64,000 nucleotides of DNA from Nocardioides sp. YIM 152315 (GTDB lineage Bacteria > Actinomycetota > Actinomycetes > Propionibacteriales > Nocardioidaceae). The translations under genes were made by a program, and so were the position numbers. The stretch lies in contig NZ_JARGER010000037.1 in NCBI RefSeq assembly GCF_029210375.1, positions 511,723 to 575,722 on the forward strand, given 5' to 3'. Below are positions 1-7,840 of this stretch, piece by piece. Every line of letters starts with the position of its first letter. Positions within the stretch are counted from its first letter, which is position 1. The notes below the pieces were generated by a model that saw only the letters and a list, made by a program, of their open reading frames with translations, searched no databases and was not told where the DNA came from.

Positions 1-297
1 ACGCTCGCGCTCGAGGTGGCCGAGCAGGGGATCACGGTCAACGCCATCTGCCCGGCCACCGTAGACACCCCGATGGTGCACAACGACGCCTTCTACCGAC
101 TCTTCACCCCGGACGTCGAGCGCCCCACGCGCGACGACGTACGACCGCGGCACACCGCCAGCAACCCGATGCGCGTGCCGTGGCTCGACACCTCCGACAT
201 CACGAACGCGCTCCTCTACCTCGTCTCCGACGAGGCGCGCTACGTCAGCGGCAGCACCCTCGACGTCTCGCTCGCGACCGCCGCCGGGATGCCCTGA
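1..297 (+). CDS. SDR-family oxidoreductase, C-terminal part (gene begins before the window)
   Basis: The reading frame is open from base 1 and ends at TGA 295-297, so only the last 98 residues are present. They carry the usual C-terminal half of a classical short-chain dehydrogenase: 'VNAICPATVDTPM' after the active-site helix, a substrate-lid segment, and the closing 'YLVSDEARYVSGSTLDV' strand. The catalytic Ser/Tyr/Lys and the NAD(P)-binding glycines lie outside the window. The stop overlaps the ATG of the next gene (ATGA at 297), so the two are translationally coupled. The family is clear; the substrate is unknown. Confidence 0.85.
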   Translation, partial: TLALEVAEQGITVNAICPATVDTPMVHNDAFYRLFTPDVERPTRDDVRPRHTASNPMRVPWLDTSDITNALLYLVSDEARYVSGSTLDVSLATAAGMP

Positions 298-1166
298 TGC
301 GCACCGGCATCGCCTCGCCGATCCTCGCGCTGTCGGGCGAGCGGCCCGACTGGGAGCACCGGGCGGGCCTGGCCGAGGTCGTGACGGTGGCGCGGGAGGC
401 CGACCGGCTGGGCTACGAGTTCCTGACCTGCCCCGACCACGTCGCGGTGCCGCGCGGAGTCGAGCGGGGCGAGCAGTTCTATGATCCGCTGTCGACCTTC
501 TCCTACCTCGCCGCCCTGACCGAGCGGATCCGCTTCCTGCCGTTCGTGCTGGTGCTGCCCTTCTACCACCCGCTCGAGCTGGCCAAGAGGTACGGCGGAC
601 TCGACCACCTCAGCGGCGGTCGGCTCACGCTCGGTGTCGGGGTGGGCAACCTGCGCGAGGAGTTCGACGTGCTCGACGTCCCCTTCGACGACCGCGGGGC
701 GCGGGCCGACGACGCGTTGCGCGCGCTGCGGGCGGCCTGGGGCACGCGGGTGGTGTCGTACGACGGGCCCTTCTACGCGTTCGACGACCTCGTGGTGCAG
801 CCGCACGCGGCGCAGGTGCGGCTGCCGGTGTGGGTGGGCGGCCACAGCGCCCGGGCCCTGCGTCGCGCGGTCACGCTCGGCGACGGCTGGGCTCCGGCGC
901 CGGTCGCCTTCCGCGGCCCGGATCCCCAGCGGCTGCGGGAGATGCTGGCGACGGTGGACCTCCCGGCCGGCTTCGACGTGCTGCTCGGCGCGGCCCATCC
1001 GCTCGATCCGGTCGGCGACGCCGATCGCGTGCGCGCCGTGGTCGCCGAGGCTGCGGACGCCGGCGCCACGGTCCTCCGGCTCACCGTGGTCCATCGCTCG
1101 CTCGAGCACTACCTCGAGCAGTTGGCCGCCTACGCCGAGATCGTGGGGCTCGCGTCGGAGCGATGA
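297..1166 (+). CDS. LLM-class F420-dependent oxidoreductase
   Basis: This 289-residue protein has the luciferase-like (beta/alpha)8 fold expected of F420- or FMN-dependent oxidoreductases. Visible hallmarks are the N-terminal 'AREADRLGYEFLTCPDH', the central 'LAKRYGGLDHLSGGRLTLGVGVG' region (split here for length: 'LDHLSGGRLTLGVGVG') and 'LPVWVGGHSARALRRAV'. The start at ATG 297 overlaps the upstream SDR stop by 4 bp; an upstream in-frame extension would run through the SDR gene and is not used. The 3' end overlaps the convergent IclR gene by 37 bp. Position next to an SDR suggests redox steps on the same substrate, but none can be named. Confidence 0.85.
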   Translation: MRTGIASPILALSGERPDWEHRAGLAEVVTVAREADRLGYEFLTCPDHVAVPRGVERGEQFYDPLSTFSYLAALTERIRFLPFVLVLPFYHPLELAKRYGGLDHLSGGRLTLGVGVGNLREEFDVLDVPFDDRGARADDALRALRAAWGTRVVSYDGPFYAFDDLVVQPHAAQVRLPVWVGGHSARALRRAVTLGDGWAPAPVAFRGPDPQRLREMLATVDLPAGFDVLLGAAHPLDPVGDADRVRAVVAEAADAGATVLRLTVVHRSLEHYLEQLAAYAEIVGLASER

Positions 1167-1960
1167 CGCCGGCCGCCGGGTCGACGGGCCTGCTCCATGT
1201 GGTGGCCGATGCGCCGCGCCGCGGCCAGCACGAGCGGAGCGCACGCCTCGGGACGGAACGGCTCGGGTGCGGTCAGCCCGATCGCGGCCCGCGCCTCGTC
1301 GAGACCGGGGACGGGCGCGGCGACGGCGGCGACCTGGATGGGCGACGAGTCGGCGTGCACCAGCATCACGCCCTTGCGCGCGCGGGCCGTGGCCAGCTCC
1401 TGGTGGAGCCGGGTGAGGTCCCGCAACGGTCCGCGCGGCGGGTCGGCCGCGTAGAGCGAGTCGACCTGCTCCGGCGGCAGCGTCGCGAGCAGCGCCCGCC
1501 CCATGGCGGTGTGGTGGGCGACCACCCGCGATCCGACGCGCGAGGGCAGCTGGTCGGCCTCGATGCCGCCGATCTTGTCGAGGTAGTAGAGGTAGCCACC
1601 CTCCAGGACGCCGAGATGGACGGCGGCCCGGGTGTGCCGGTGCAGGTGGGTCAGCAGCGGTGCGGCGACGCTGCGCAGCTCGGCGTACTCGTGTCCGCCG
1701 GCGCCCGACATCGTCCGGGCTCCCAGGGCGTGGGCACGGGTGCCGAGCCGGTAGCCGCCGCGGCTGTCGTGCACGAGCCAGCCGAGATCGACCAGCTGGG
1801 TGACCAGCCGGAAGGCGGTCGAGCGCGGCAGCCCGGTCTCGCGGGCGATGTCCTCGAGCAGGCTGACCTCCGAGCCGCTGAGGAAGAGGTCCAGGATCCA
1901 GGTGGCGCGCTCGAGGACCGACGCGCGGCTGCCGCCGGACTCATCCGCGACCAGATGCAT
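1130..1960 (-). CDS. IclR-family transcriptional regulator
   Basis: A 276-residue protein with an N-terminal winged helix (residues about 12-70, 'VSLLEDIARETGLPRSTAFRL') followed by the IclR effector-binding domain ('RVGSRVVAHHTAMGRALLA', 'VDSLYAADPPRGPLRDL'). IclR proteins usually bind a small organic acid or CoA-pathway intermediate and act on the adjacent operon. It is transcribed away from the acyl-CoA dehydrogenase operon at 2104 across a 143-bp gap containing a 5-bp inverted repeat and one copy of the motif shared by four promoters in this window. It is therefore a candidate regulator of that operon and perhaps of the wider regulon (inference). Confidence 0.9.
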   Translation of the reverse strand: MHLVADESGGSRASVLERATWILDLFLSGSEVSLLEDIARETGLPRSTAFRLVTQLVDLGWLVHDSRGGYRLGTRAHALGARTMSGAGGHEYAELRSVAAPLLTHLHRHTRAAVHLGVLEGGYLYYLDKIGGIEADQLPSRVGSRVVAHHTAMGRALLATLPPEQVDSLYAADPPRGPLRDLTRLHQELATARARKGVMLVHADSSPIQVAAVAAPVPGLDEARAAIGLTAPEPFRPEACAPLVLAAARRIGHHMEQARRPGGRRHRSDASPTISA

Positions 1961-1996
1961 GACAGAACTCCTCCCACGGCCGTCTTGTGAGGCAAC

Positions 1997-2015
1997 CTAA
2001 CATTTGCTTGGTTAG
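1997..2015. promoter_or_regulatory. Inverted repeat CTAAC-N9-GTTAG upstream of the IclR gene
   Basis: Perfect 5-bp arms (1997-2001 and 2011-2015) with a 9-bp spacer, 37 bp upstream of the IclR start and 89 bp upstream of the divergent acyl-CoA dehydrogenase gene. The local sequence is AT-rich relative to its surroundings, as expected of a promoter or operator. Assignment as an IclR autoregulatory site is inference. Confidence 0.4.
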
Positions 2016-2074
2016 AGCGGGAGGGATCGTCGCACCTTGACGACCACCCCGCCGTCGGCTTGGATTGCATATGC

Positions 2075-2088
2075 CGATTAGGAATAGT
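2075..2088 (-). promoter_or_regulatory. Shared motif, site A (ACTATTCCTAATCG on the minus strand)
   Basis: The 14-bp core is identical to the core of site C at 27727-27740. Over 24 bp (2067-2090 reverse complement against 27725-27748) 21 positions match. It lies 15 bp before the ATG of the acyl-CoA dehydrogenase at 2104, inside what should be the leader or -10 region, and about 115 bp from the divergent IclR start. Related cores occur at 13063-13076 and 35787-35800. Confidence 0.6.
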
Positions 2089-2103
2089 CCGAATGGAGGA
2101 ACC

Positions 2104-3294
2104 ATGGAGTTCGCCCTCGACGCCGAGCAGCGCGCCTGGCTCGAGGAGGTCCGCGCGTTCCTCGCCGAGCACGTCACGCCCGAGCTGCGCGCCGAGCTCG
2201 CGGAGCACGACCTGGAGCTCCCCGGCGGCGAGGTCGCGGCGTTCCGCCGCAGGATCGGTGAGAAGGGCTGGTTCGGCCTCAGCTGGCCCGTCGAGTACGG
2301 CGGCCTCGGGCTCGGACCGGTCCACCAGCACCTGCTGATGAGCGAGTTCGAGTACTGGGGCGTGCCGGGCCCGGACCTGACGGTCACCTCGGTGGCGCCG
2401 ATGCTCATGCGCCACGGCACCGAGCGCAACAAGCAGGAGTTCCTGCCACCGATCGCGCGCGGCGAGATGATCTGCGCGGTCGGCTACTCCGAGCCCGGCG
2501 CCGGCACCGACCTCGCGAGCCTGCGCACGCGGGCGGTGCTCGACGGCGACGCCGAGACCGGCGCGTGGGTCATCAACGGCTCGAAGATCTGGAACAGCGG
2601 CGCTCAGCGCTCGACCCACGAGTGGCTCTGCGTGCGCACCGACCCCGAGGCGCCGCGGCACAAGGGGATCTCGGTGATCATCGTGCCGATCGACCACCCC
2701 GGCGTGACCGTGCGCCCGCTGATCGCGTGGTCCGGCTACCGCACCAACGAGGTCTTCTTCGACGACGTCCGGGTGCCCGCGACCAACCTGGTCGGCGAGG
2801 CCAACCACGGCTGGCGCTACATCACCGGCGCGCTCGACCTCGAACGCGGCGCCCTCACGAACGCCGGCGACCTGCGTCGGGCGGTCGACGACCTGCTCCG
2901 GCTCGCCCGGTCGCCGCGCGAGGACGGCGTCGTACCCGCCGACGACCCGCAGGTGCGCCGCGACCTGGCCCGCCTCGACGCCGACGTGGAGGCCGCCACG
3001 CTGATGGGCTACGAGGCGGCGTCGATGCTGGCCGAGGGGATCATCCCCAGCGTCGAGGTCAGCGTCGAGAAGATCTTCACCAGCGAGCTGCGCCAGCGGA
3101 TCGCGGTCGCGGCGCTCGACGTGCTGGGCCCGGAGGGCCTGCTGGCGCACAACAGCGCCGGGGCGCCGCTGGCCGGTCGCTTCGAACGGCTCTACCGCGC
3201 GGCGCCGCTGCTCCGGTTCGGGGCCGGCGCCAACGAGGTGCTGCGCGACGTCATCGCCCAGCGCGGGCACGCGATGCCGTCGTACGGCCGCTGA
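2104..3294 (+). CDS. Acyl-CoA dehydrogenase, catalytic (ChsE2/FadE-type) subunit
   Basis: A 396-residue acyl-CoA dehydrogenase. It shows the FAD/acyl-binding segment 'GYSEPGAGTDLASL' and a helix-G glutamate in 'ALDLERGAL' (E247), the base position used by isovaleryl-CoA dehydrogenase and by the heteromeric steroid-type enzymes. The end has 'GANEVLRDVIAQRG'. The start at ATG 2104 follows GGAGGA with good spacing; an in-frame ATG at 2065-2070 would overlap the promoter and is not preferred. It heads an operon and is followed by a second, shorter dehydrogenase, as in ChsE1-ChsE2 heterotetramers, so a paired enzyme is likely (inference). Confidence 0.92.
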   Translation: MEFALDAEQRAWLEEVRAFLAEHVTPELRAELAEHDLELPGGEVAAFRRRIGEKGWFGLSWPVEYGGLGLGPVHQHLLMSEFEYWGVPGPDLTVTSVAPMLMRHGTERNKQEFLPPIARGEMICAVGYSEPGAGTDLASLRTRAVLDGDAETGAWVINGSKIWNSGAQRSTHEWLCVRTDPEAPRHKGISVIIVPIDHPGVTVRPLIAWSGYRTNEVFFDDVRVPATNLVGEANHGWRYITGALDLERGALTNAGDLRRAVDDLLRLARSPREDGVVPADDPQVRRDLARLDADVEAATLMGYEAASMLAEGIIPSVEVSVEKIFTSELRQRIAVAALDVLGPEGLLAHNSAGAPLAGRFERLYRAAPLLRFGAGANEVLRDVIAQRGHAMPSYGR

Positions 3295-3334
3295 CCGCGG
3301 ACCAGACCGAAGGGCCCTACCGAGAGGACATGGA

Positions 3335-4447
3335 GTGAGACTCGTCCCCACCGAGGAGGAGCGGGACCTGGCGGCGATGCTGCGCCAGCTGTTCGCCGAC
3401 CACTGCCCGGTCGCCGTGGTGCGCGGCCTGCGCGAGCCCGGGGCGGACCGGTTCCCCAAGCGACTGTGGGACGAGCTGACCCGGGCCGGCGTGCTCGAGC
3501 TGCCGTTCGCGGAGCGGCACGACGGCGCCGGCGGCGGGCTGGTCGAGGTCGGTGTGCTGGCTCGCGAGGCCGGACGGGCGCTGTGTCCGTCGATCGTCCT
3601 CGGCACGCTCGGCCTCGGGCTCGCCGTCGACGCGCTCGGTGACGACGCGCTGCGCGACAGGCTGCTGCCGGGCGTCGGCCGTGGTGAGACCCGGGGCGTC
3701 GCGGCCGTCGCGAGCCCCTGGGACGCCGGAGACCTCGCCCCGACGCTGTCCGCGACGACGGAGGGCGCGGGCTGGCGGGTGAGCGGCGTGGTGAGGTACG
3801 TCGTCGACGCGGACCTCGCCGACCTCGTGCTCGCGACCGCGCTCACGCCCGAGGGTCGCACGGTCGGCGTGCTGCTGCGCCCCGGCGACACCGGGCGGGT
3901 CGAGCAGCTGCGCACCTCGGCCGGTGACCGTTACGCGCGGCTCCACGTCGACGCGACGATCCCGGCGGCCGACGTGCTGCCCGATCTCGACCCGGAGGCC
4001 GTGCGCCGCGTCGCGCTCACGCTCCGGGCGCTGGCCTGTGTCGAGCTGGTCGGCGTGACCGAGGCGATCCTCGACCGCACCGTGGAGTACGTCCGCGGAC
4101 GCGAGCAGTTCGGCCGGCCGATCGCCTCCTTCCAGGCCGCCCAGCACCTCGTGGCGGACATCCACATCGGGTTGCAGGCGGCGCGGCTGACCGCGCTGAG
4201 CGCGGCGTACCGGCTCGGACGCGGCGAGGTCGCGACCCGCGAGACCGCGATCGCCGTGCTGCACACCGCGGAGGCGGCCCGGCGGGCCAGCCTCGACGCC
4301 CACCAGCTGCACGGCGGGATGGGCTACGTGCTCGAGACCGACCTGCACCTGTGGTCGGAGCGGGCCCGCGAGCTCGGCGTGCTCGGCGGCGGTCCGGACC
4401 AGGCGACCCGGTGGCTCGAACGGGAGGTCGTCGATGCCCCAGCATGA
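3335..4447 (+). CDS. Acyl-CoA dehydrogenase, small partner (ChsE1-like) subunit
   Basis: 370 residues of acyl-CoA dehydrogenase fold. The C-terminal half has the flavin-contacting 'RGREQFGRPIASFQAAQHLVAD' region (R-x-Q-F-G-R-P) and 'HQLHGGMGYVLETDLHLW'. The LxxER helix-G glutamate of the catalytic partner is not apparent ('ALACVELVGVTEAIL' stands there), as in the non-catalytic halves of alpha2beta2 acyl-CoA dehydrogenases. Start GTG 3335 follows AGGA. It overlaps the next gene by 14 bp, so expression with the upstream dehydrogenase and downstream CoA-transferase is coupled. Confidence 0.9.
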   Translation: MRLVPTEEERDLAAMLRQLFADHCPVAVVRGLREPGADRFPKRLWDELTRAGVLELPFAERHDGAGGGLVEVGVLAREAGRALCPSIVLGTLGLGLAVDALGDDALRDRLLPGVGRGETRGVAAVASPWDAGDLAPTLSATTEGAGWRVSGVVRYVVDADLADLVLATALTPEGRTVGVLLRPGDTGRVEQLRTSAGDRYARLHVDATIPAADVLPDLDPEAVRRVALTLRALACVELVGVTEAILDRTVEYVRGREQFGRPIASFQAAQHLVADIHIGLQAARLTALSAAYRLGRGEVATRETAIAVLHTAEAARRASLDAHQLHGGMGYVLETDLHLWSERARELGVLGGGPDQATRWLEREVVDAPA

Positions 4448-6878
4448 GCAGGGTCAGGTCCTCGCGGGGGTCCGCGTGCTCGACCTCTCCCGCTGGGTCG
4501 CGGGGGAGTTCGCGACCAAGCTCCTCGCCGACTTCGGCGCCGACGTCGTCAAGGTGGAGAAGCCGGGCGAGGGCAGCCTGACCCGCGCCTGGGGCCCCTT
4601 CCCCGACGATCGCCCCGACCCCGAGCGCAGTGCCCTCTTCCTCCACCTGAACACCAACAAGCGCTCGGTCGCGCTCGACCTCCACGACGAGGCCGACCGG
4701 GCGGTGCTGCTCGGGCTGGTGCGCAGCGCGGACGCGGTCGTGGAGTCCTTCCGTCCCGGGCACCTCGAGCGGCTCGGCCTCGGCCCCGAGGTGCTGCGCG
4801 AGGCGAACCCCCGCCTGGTCGTCACCCGGATCAGCGCCTTCGGGCAGACCGGCCCCTACCGCGACCGGGAGGCGACCGGCCTGGTGCTCCAGGCGGCCGG
4901 CGGCCCGATGAACGCCACCGGGCAGGCCGACCGCGAGCCGCTGCGCAAGCCGGGGCTGCTCGAGCACTACACGGTCGGGCGCAGCGCCGGCCAGGCCACG
5001 CTGGCCGCGGTGCACCGCGCGCGGCGTACCGGCCGGGGCGCCACGATCGACGTCTCCGGGCAGGAGGTGCTGCTGGCCGGGGCCGACCGGCGCGCGTCGT
5101 ACCTGCTCTCGGCGGCCTACTCCGGCATGACCGCCCCCCGCGGCGCGCGCAGCCCGCACCGGCACGGCGCCACCTTCACCGGCCCCTTCCGCGCGGCCGA
5201 CGGGTTCGTGATGGTCTACGTCACCAACCAGGCCTTCTGGAACCGCTTCGTCGACCTGGTCGCGGCCGACGACCCCGCCTTCCGGGAGCGGTTCCGCGAC
5301 CGGCAGACCGTCAAGGACCAGGACCGCGAGGACTTCCTGGCGTACGTCGCGGGCTGGTTCGCGGCGCGCCCGAAGGTCGAGGCGATGGAGCTCGCCGAGG
5401 CGGCCCGGATCCCCGTCACCGCGTTCCTCTCGGTCTCCGAGGTGCTCGCCCACCCGCACTTCCGCGAGCGCGGGCTCTTCGTCGAGGCCGACCACCCGGC
5501 GGCCGGGCGCCTGGAGTACGTCGGCGCACCGTGGCGGATGGACCGCGGCTTCGCGCTGCGGAGCACGGCGCCGCTGCTCGACCAGCACGGCGCGGAGGTG
5601 CGTGTCGAGGCCGAGGCCTCGAGGCTCGGGCCCCGCGGCCCTCACACCTCGACCACCGCGGACGACCTCCCGCTCGCCGGCGTCCGGGTGATCGACCTGA
5701 CCGTGGTCTGGTCCGGGCCGGGCGCGACCGCGCTGCTCGGTGACCTGGGCGCCGAGGTGATCCGGGTCGAGGGCAACGACCGACTCAGTCGTCAGGTGTC
5801 GTCGAAGGTCACCAAGGAGTCGATCGCCGCGACCGGCTACCACGGTGGCACCTACCCCGACAAGGATCCGGGGGCACGGCCCTACGACCGGTCGGCCGTC
5901 TTCAACTGGCACGCCCGCAACAAGCTGTCGGCCTGCATGAACCTCGACACCGCCGAGGGACACGCGGCACTCCTCGAGCTCGTGAAGGTCAGCGACGTGC
6001 TCGTGGAGAACAACTCCAACGGGGTGCTGGAGAAGCTCGGCATCGACCACGAGCGGTTGCTGGAGCTCAACCCCCGCCTGGTAGTCGCGCGGATGCCACC
6101 GCTCGGCATGGCCGGGCCGATCAGCGACTACCTGGGCTACGGTCCCAACTTCAACTCGCTGGTCGGCATCGCCGCGATGGACGGCTACGAGGGCGAGGAG
6201 CCCGACTCGGCCGGCGAGAACTACCACATGGACGAGGCGGCGCCCGCCGGCCTCGTCTTCGCCGTGCTGGCCGCGCTGTGGGACCGCGAGGCGACCGGGC
6301 GGGGTGGGCTCATCGAGTTCCCCCAGGCCGAGAACGTGATCGCCGAGATCGGCGAGTACGTCCTCGACCACCAGGTCAACGGCCGCGACCCGGCGGTCCT
6401 CGGCAACGCCGACCCCCACGTCGAGCAGGCCGTCCTCCCGGTGGGCGGCGACGACCGGTGGGTGGCGGTCTCGCTGCGCGACGACCGCGACCGCAAGGCG
6501 CTCGCCGGCGTCGTCGGGGAGCCGACCCTCGACGCGCTGCGTGCCTGGTGCGCCGACCGTGAGGCGGTCGCCGTCGTGGAGGCACTGCAGGACGTCGGCG
6601 TACCCGTCGGCGAGGTGATGTCGGAGCCGCGGTTGCTCGAGGACCCGCACCTGGTCGAGCGCGGGTGGTTCCGCGAGCGCCACCACCCAGCGATCGGCAC
6701 GCACCTCTACCCGGGACACCCCTGGCGCACCGACGACTTCGAGCTGCGGCACGGCCGCCCCGTCCCCGGCTTCGGCGAGGACAACGAGCACGTCTACCTG
6801 AACGTGCTCGGCTACGACCGCGCCACCTACGACGACCTGGTCGAGCGCGGCCTGGTCACCGACCACCAGATCGCCTGA
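4434..6878 (+). CDS. Tandem (two-domain) CaiB/BaiF family III CoA-transferase
   Basis: 814 residues, about twice the usual length, with two complete CaiB/BaiF units. Unit 1 begins 'LAGVRVLDLSRWVAGEFATK' and unit 2 at about residue 410 begins 'LAGVRVIDLTVVWSGPGAT'. Family III enzymes move CoA between acyl groups through an aspartyl-CoA thioester. The usual catalytic Asp (in an [FY]-D-x2-[IV]-Q-A context) is not seen: unit 1 has 'EATGLVLQAAGG' near residue 147, and unit 2 has 'GYGPNFNSLVG' near residue 568. The enzyme may use other residues or do a related isomerase-type step. Overlaps the upstream gene by 14 bp. Likely role: CoA activation of the substrate of this operon. Confidence 0.85.
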   Translation: MPQHEQGQVLAGVRVLDLSRWVAGEFATKLLADFGADVVKVEKPGEGSLTRAWGPFPDDRPDPERSALFLHLNTNKRSVALDLHDEADRAVLLGLVRSADAVVESFRPGHLERLGLGPEVLREANPRLVVTRISAFGQTGPYRDREATGLVLQAAGGPMNATGQADREPLRKPGLLEHYTVGRSAGQATLAAVHRARRTGRGATIDVSGQEVLLAGADRRASYLLSAAYSGMTAPRGARSPHRHGATFTGPFRAADGFVMVYVTNQAFWNRFVDLVAADDPAFRERFRDRQTVKDQDREDFLAYVAGWFAARPKVEAMELAEAARIPVTAFLSVSEVLAHPHFRERGLFVEADHPAAGRLEYVGAPWRMDRGFALRSTAPLLDQHGAEVRVEAEASRLGPRGPHTSTTADDLPLAGVRVIDLTVVWSGPGATALLGDLGAEVIRVEGNDRLSRQVSSKVTKESIAATGYHGGTYPDKDPGARPYDRSAVFNWHARNKLSACMNLDTAEGHAALLELVKVSDVLVENNSNGVLEKLGIDHERLLELNPRLVVARMPPLGMAGPISDYLGYGPNFNSLVGIAAMDGYEGEEPDSAGENYHMDEAAPAGLVFAVLAALWDREATGRGGLIEFPQAENVIAEIGEYVLDHQVNGRDPAVLGNADPHVEQAVLPVGGDDRWVAVSLRDDRDRKALAGVVGEPTLDALRAWCADREAVAVVEALQDVGVPVGEVMSEPRLLEDPHLVERGWFRERHHPAIGTHLYPGHPWRTDDFELRHGRPVPGFGEDNEHVYLNVLGYDRATYDDLVERGLVTDHQIA

Positions 6879-6887
6879 GGAGTGCTC

Positions 6888-7388
6888 GTGACCGCGACAA
6901 CCCTGATCCCTCCCGAGGTGGCCGAGCGCGTCGGCACCGTCGCCGCGACCGCGTCCGGCGAGGTCAACCGGCGCGAGTGGCAGCGCTGGGCGGTCGCCGT
7001 GAAGGACCACAATCCGCTGTGGTTCGACGCCGACGCCGCCCGCGCCGCCGGCTACGACGACGTCGTCGCGCCGCCGCTCTACGTGCAGTACGCCGTGCTC
7101 GGCGTGACGCCGCTCGACGGGCTGCGCCCCGACGGCTCCTCGGGCGCCGTCTCGGGCAACCTCACCTTCCCCGACGCCCCGCGCCGGATGGCCGGCGGGG
7201 AGAGCACGACCTTCCACCTGCCCTGCTACCACCGCGACGAGATCACGATGGTCCGCACGATCGAGTCGATCGTCGACAAGCAGGGCCGCTCCGGCCCGTT
7301 CGTGCTCGTCACCTGGCGCACGACGTACACCAACCAGCGCGACGAGCTCGTGGCCGAGGCCAGCACGTCGATGATCGCCCGCCCGTGA
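6888..7388 (+). CDS. MaoC-like hydratase subunit (FAS1-type N-terminal dehydratase domain)
   Basis: 166 residues of hot-dog fold, ending at TGA 7386-7388. The 'DHNPLWFDADAARAAGYDD' stretch matches the D-x-N-P hydratase-2 motif. Of two GTG codons (6882 and 6888) the second is taken because TGAGGAG at 6876-6882 is then a properly spaced ribosome site. It is followed 11 bp later by a second MaoC-like gene; such pairs form a double hot-dog enoyl-CoA hydratase, as in ChsH1-ChsH2 or HTD2-type enzymes. Likely role: hydration of the enoyl-CoA made by the dehydrogenase pair. Confidence 0.85.
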   Translation: MTATTLIPPEVAERVGTVAATASGEVNRREWQRWAVAVKDHNPLWFDADAARAAGYDDVVAPPLYVQYAVLGVTPLDGLRPDGSSGAVSGNLTFPDAPRRMAGGESTTFHLPCYHRDEITMVRTIESIVDKQGRSGPFVLVTWRTTYTNQRDELVAEASTSMIARP

Positions 7389-7399
7389 GGAGCGCACCG

Positions 7400-7840
7400 G
7401 TGTCCCAGCAGCTCTACCTCGAGGACGTCTCGGTCGGCGACGCACTGCCGCCGCTGCCCGTGACCGTCGACGAGACGCAGATGTTCTTCTTCAGCGCCGC
7501 GACCTACAACGGTCACCGCATCCACTACGACAAGGACTGGGCGCGCGGGACCGAGGGGTACGACGACGTGCTGGTCCAGGGCCCGCTGCAGGCCGCGCTG
7601 CTGGCGCGCGCCGTCACCGACTGGATCGGGCCCGCCGGGCGGCTGGTCACCTACTCCGCGCAGAACCGGGCCGTCGCCTTCCCCGGGCAGGAGCTGGTCT
7701 TCGGCGGCACGGTCACCGGCGTGCGCGAGGACGGCGACCGGACCCTGGTCGACCTCGAGCTGGCCGCGACGCGCGGCGACGACACGCTGATGCCCGGCAG
7801 CGCCGTCGTCTCGCTCCCGAGCCGCAGCGGGGGTGCGTGA
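7400..7840 (+). CDS. MaoC-like hydratase, second subunit
   Basis: 146 residues, hot-dog fold, with 'SAATYNGHRIHYDKDWA' in the position of the hydratase motif and the family-typical 'YDDVLVQGPLQAALLA'. Start GTG 7400 follows GAGGAG. It is the natural partner of the preceding MaoC-like protein and overlaps the next (thiolase-like) gene by the ATGA junction at 7840. The catalytic pair of residues is probably shared across the two subunits (family knowledge). Confidence 0.85.
   Translation: MSQQLYLEDVSVGDALPPLPVTVDETQMFFFSAATYNGHRIHYDKDWARGTEGYDDVLVQGPLQAALLARAVTDWIGPAGRLVTYSAQNRAVAFPGQELVFGGTVTGVREDGDRTLVDLELAATRGDDTLMPGSAVVSLPSRSGGA

Noticed and set aside
2065..2103. Earlier in-frame ATG codons for the acyl-CoA dehydrogenase at 2104
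   Set aside because: They precede the ribosome site GGAGGA and overlap shared motif A; homology begins at 2104.
1651..3915. 754-residue minus-strand open frame across the IclR/dehydrogenase region
   Set aside because: Low-complexity Arg/Ser/Pro-rich shadow frame overlapping well-supported genes on both strands.
4017..7445. 1142-residue open frame on the minus strand
   Set aside because: It runs antisense through the CoA-transferase and MaoC genes, is rich in Arg/Val/Asp as expected of a shadow frame in GC-rich DNA, and shows no domain.
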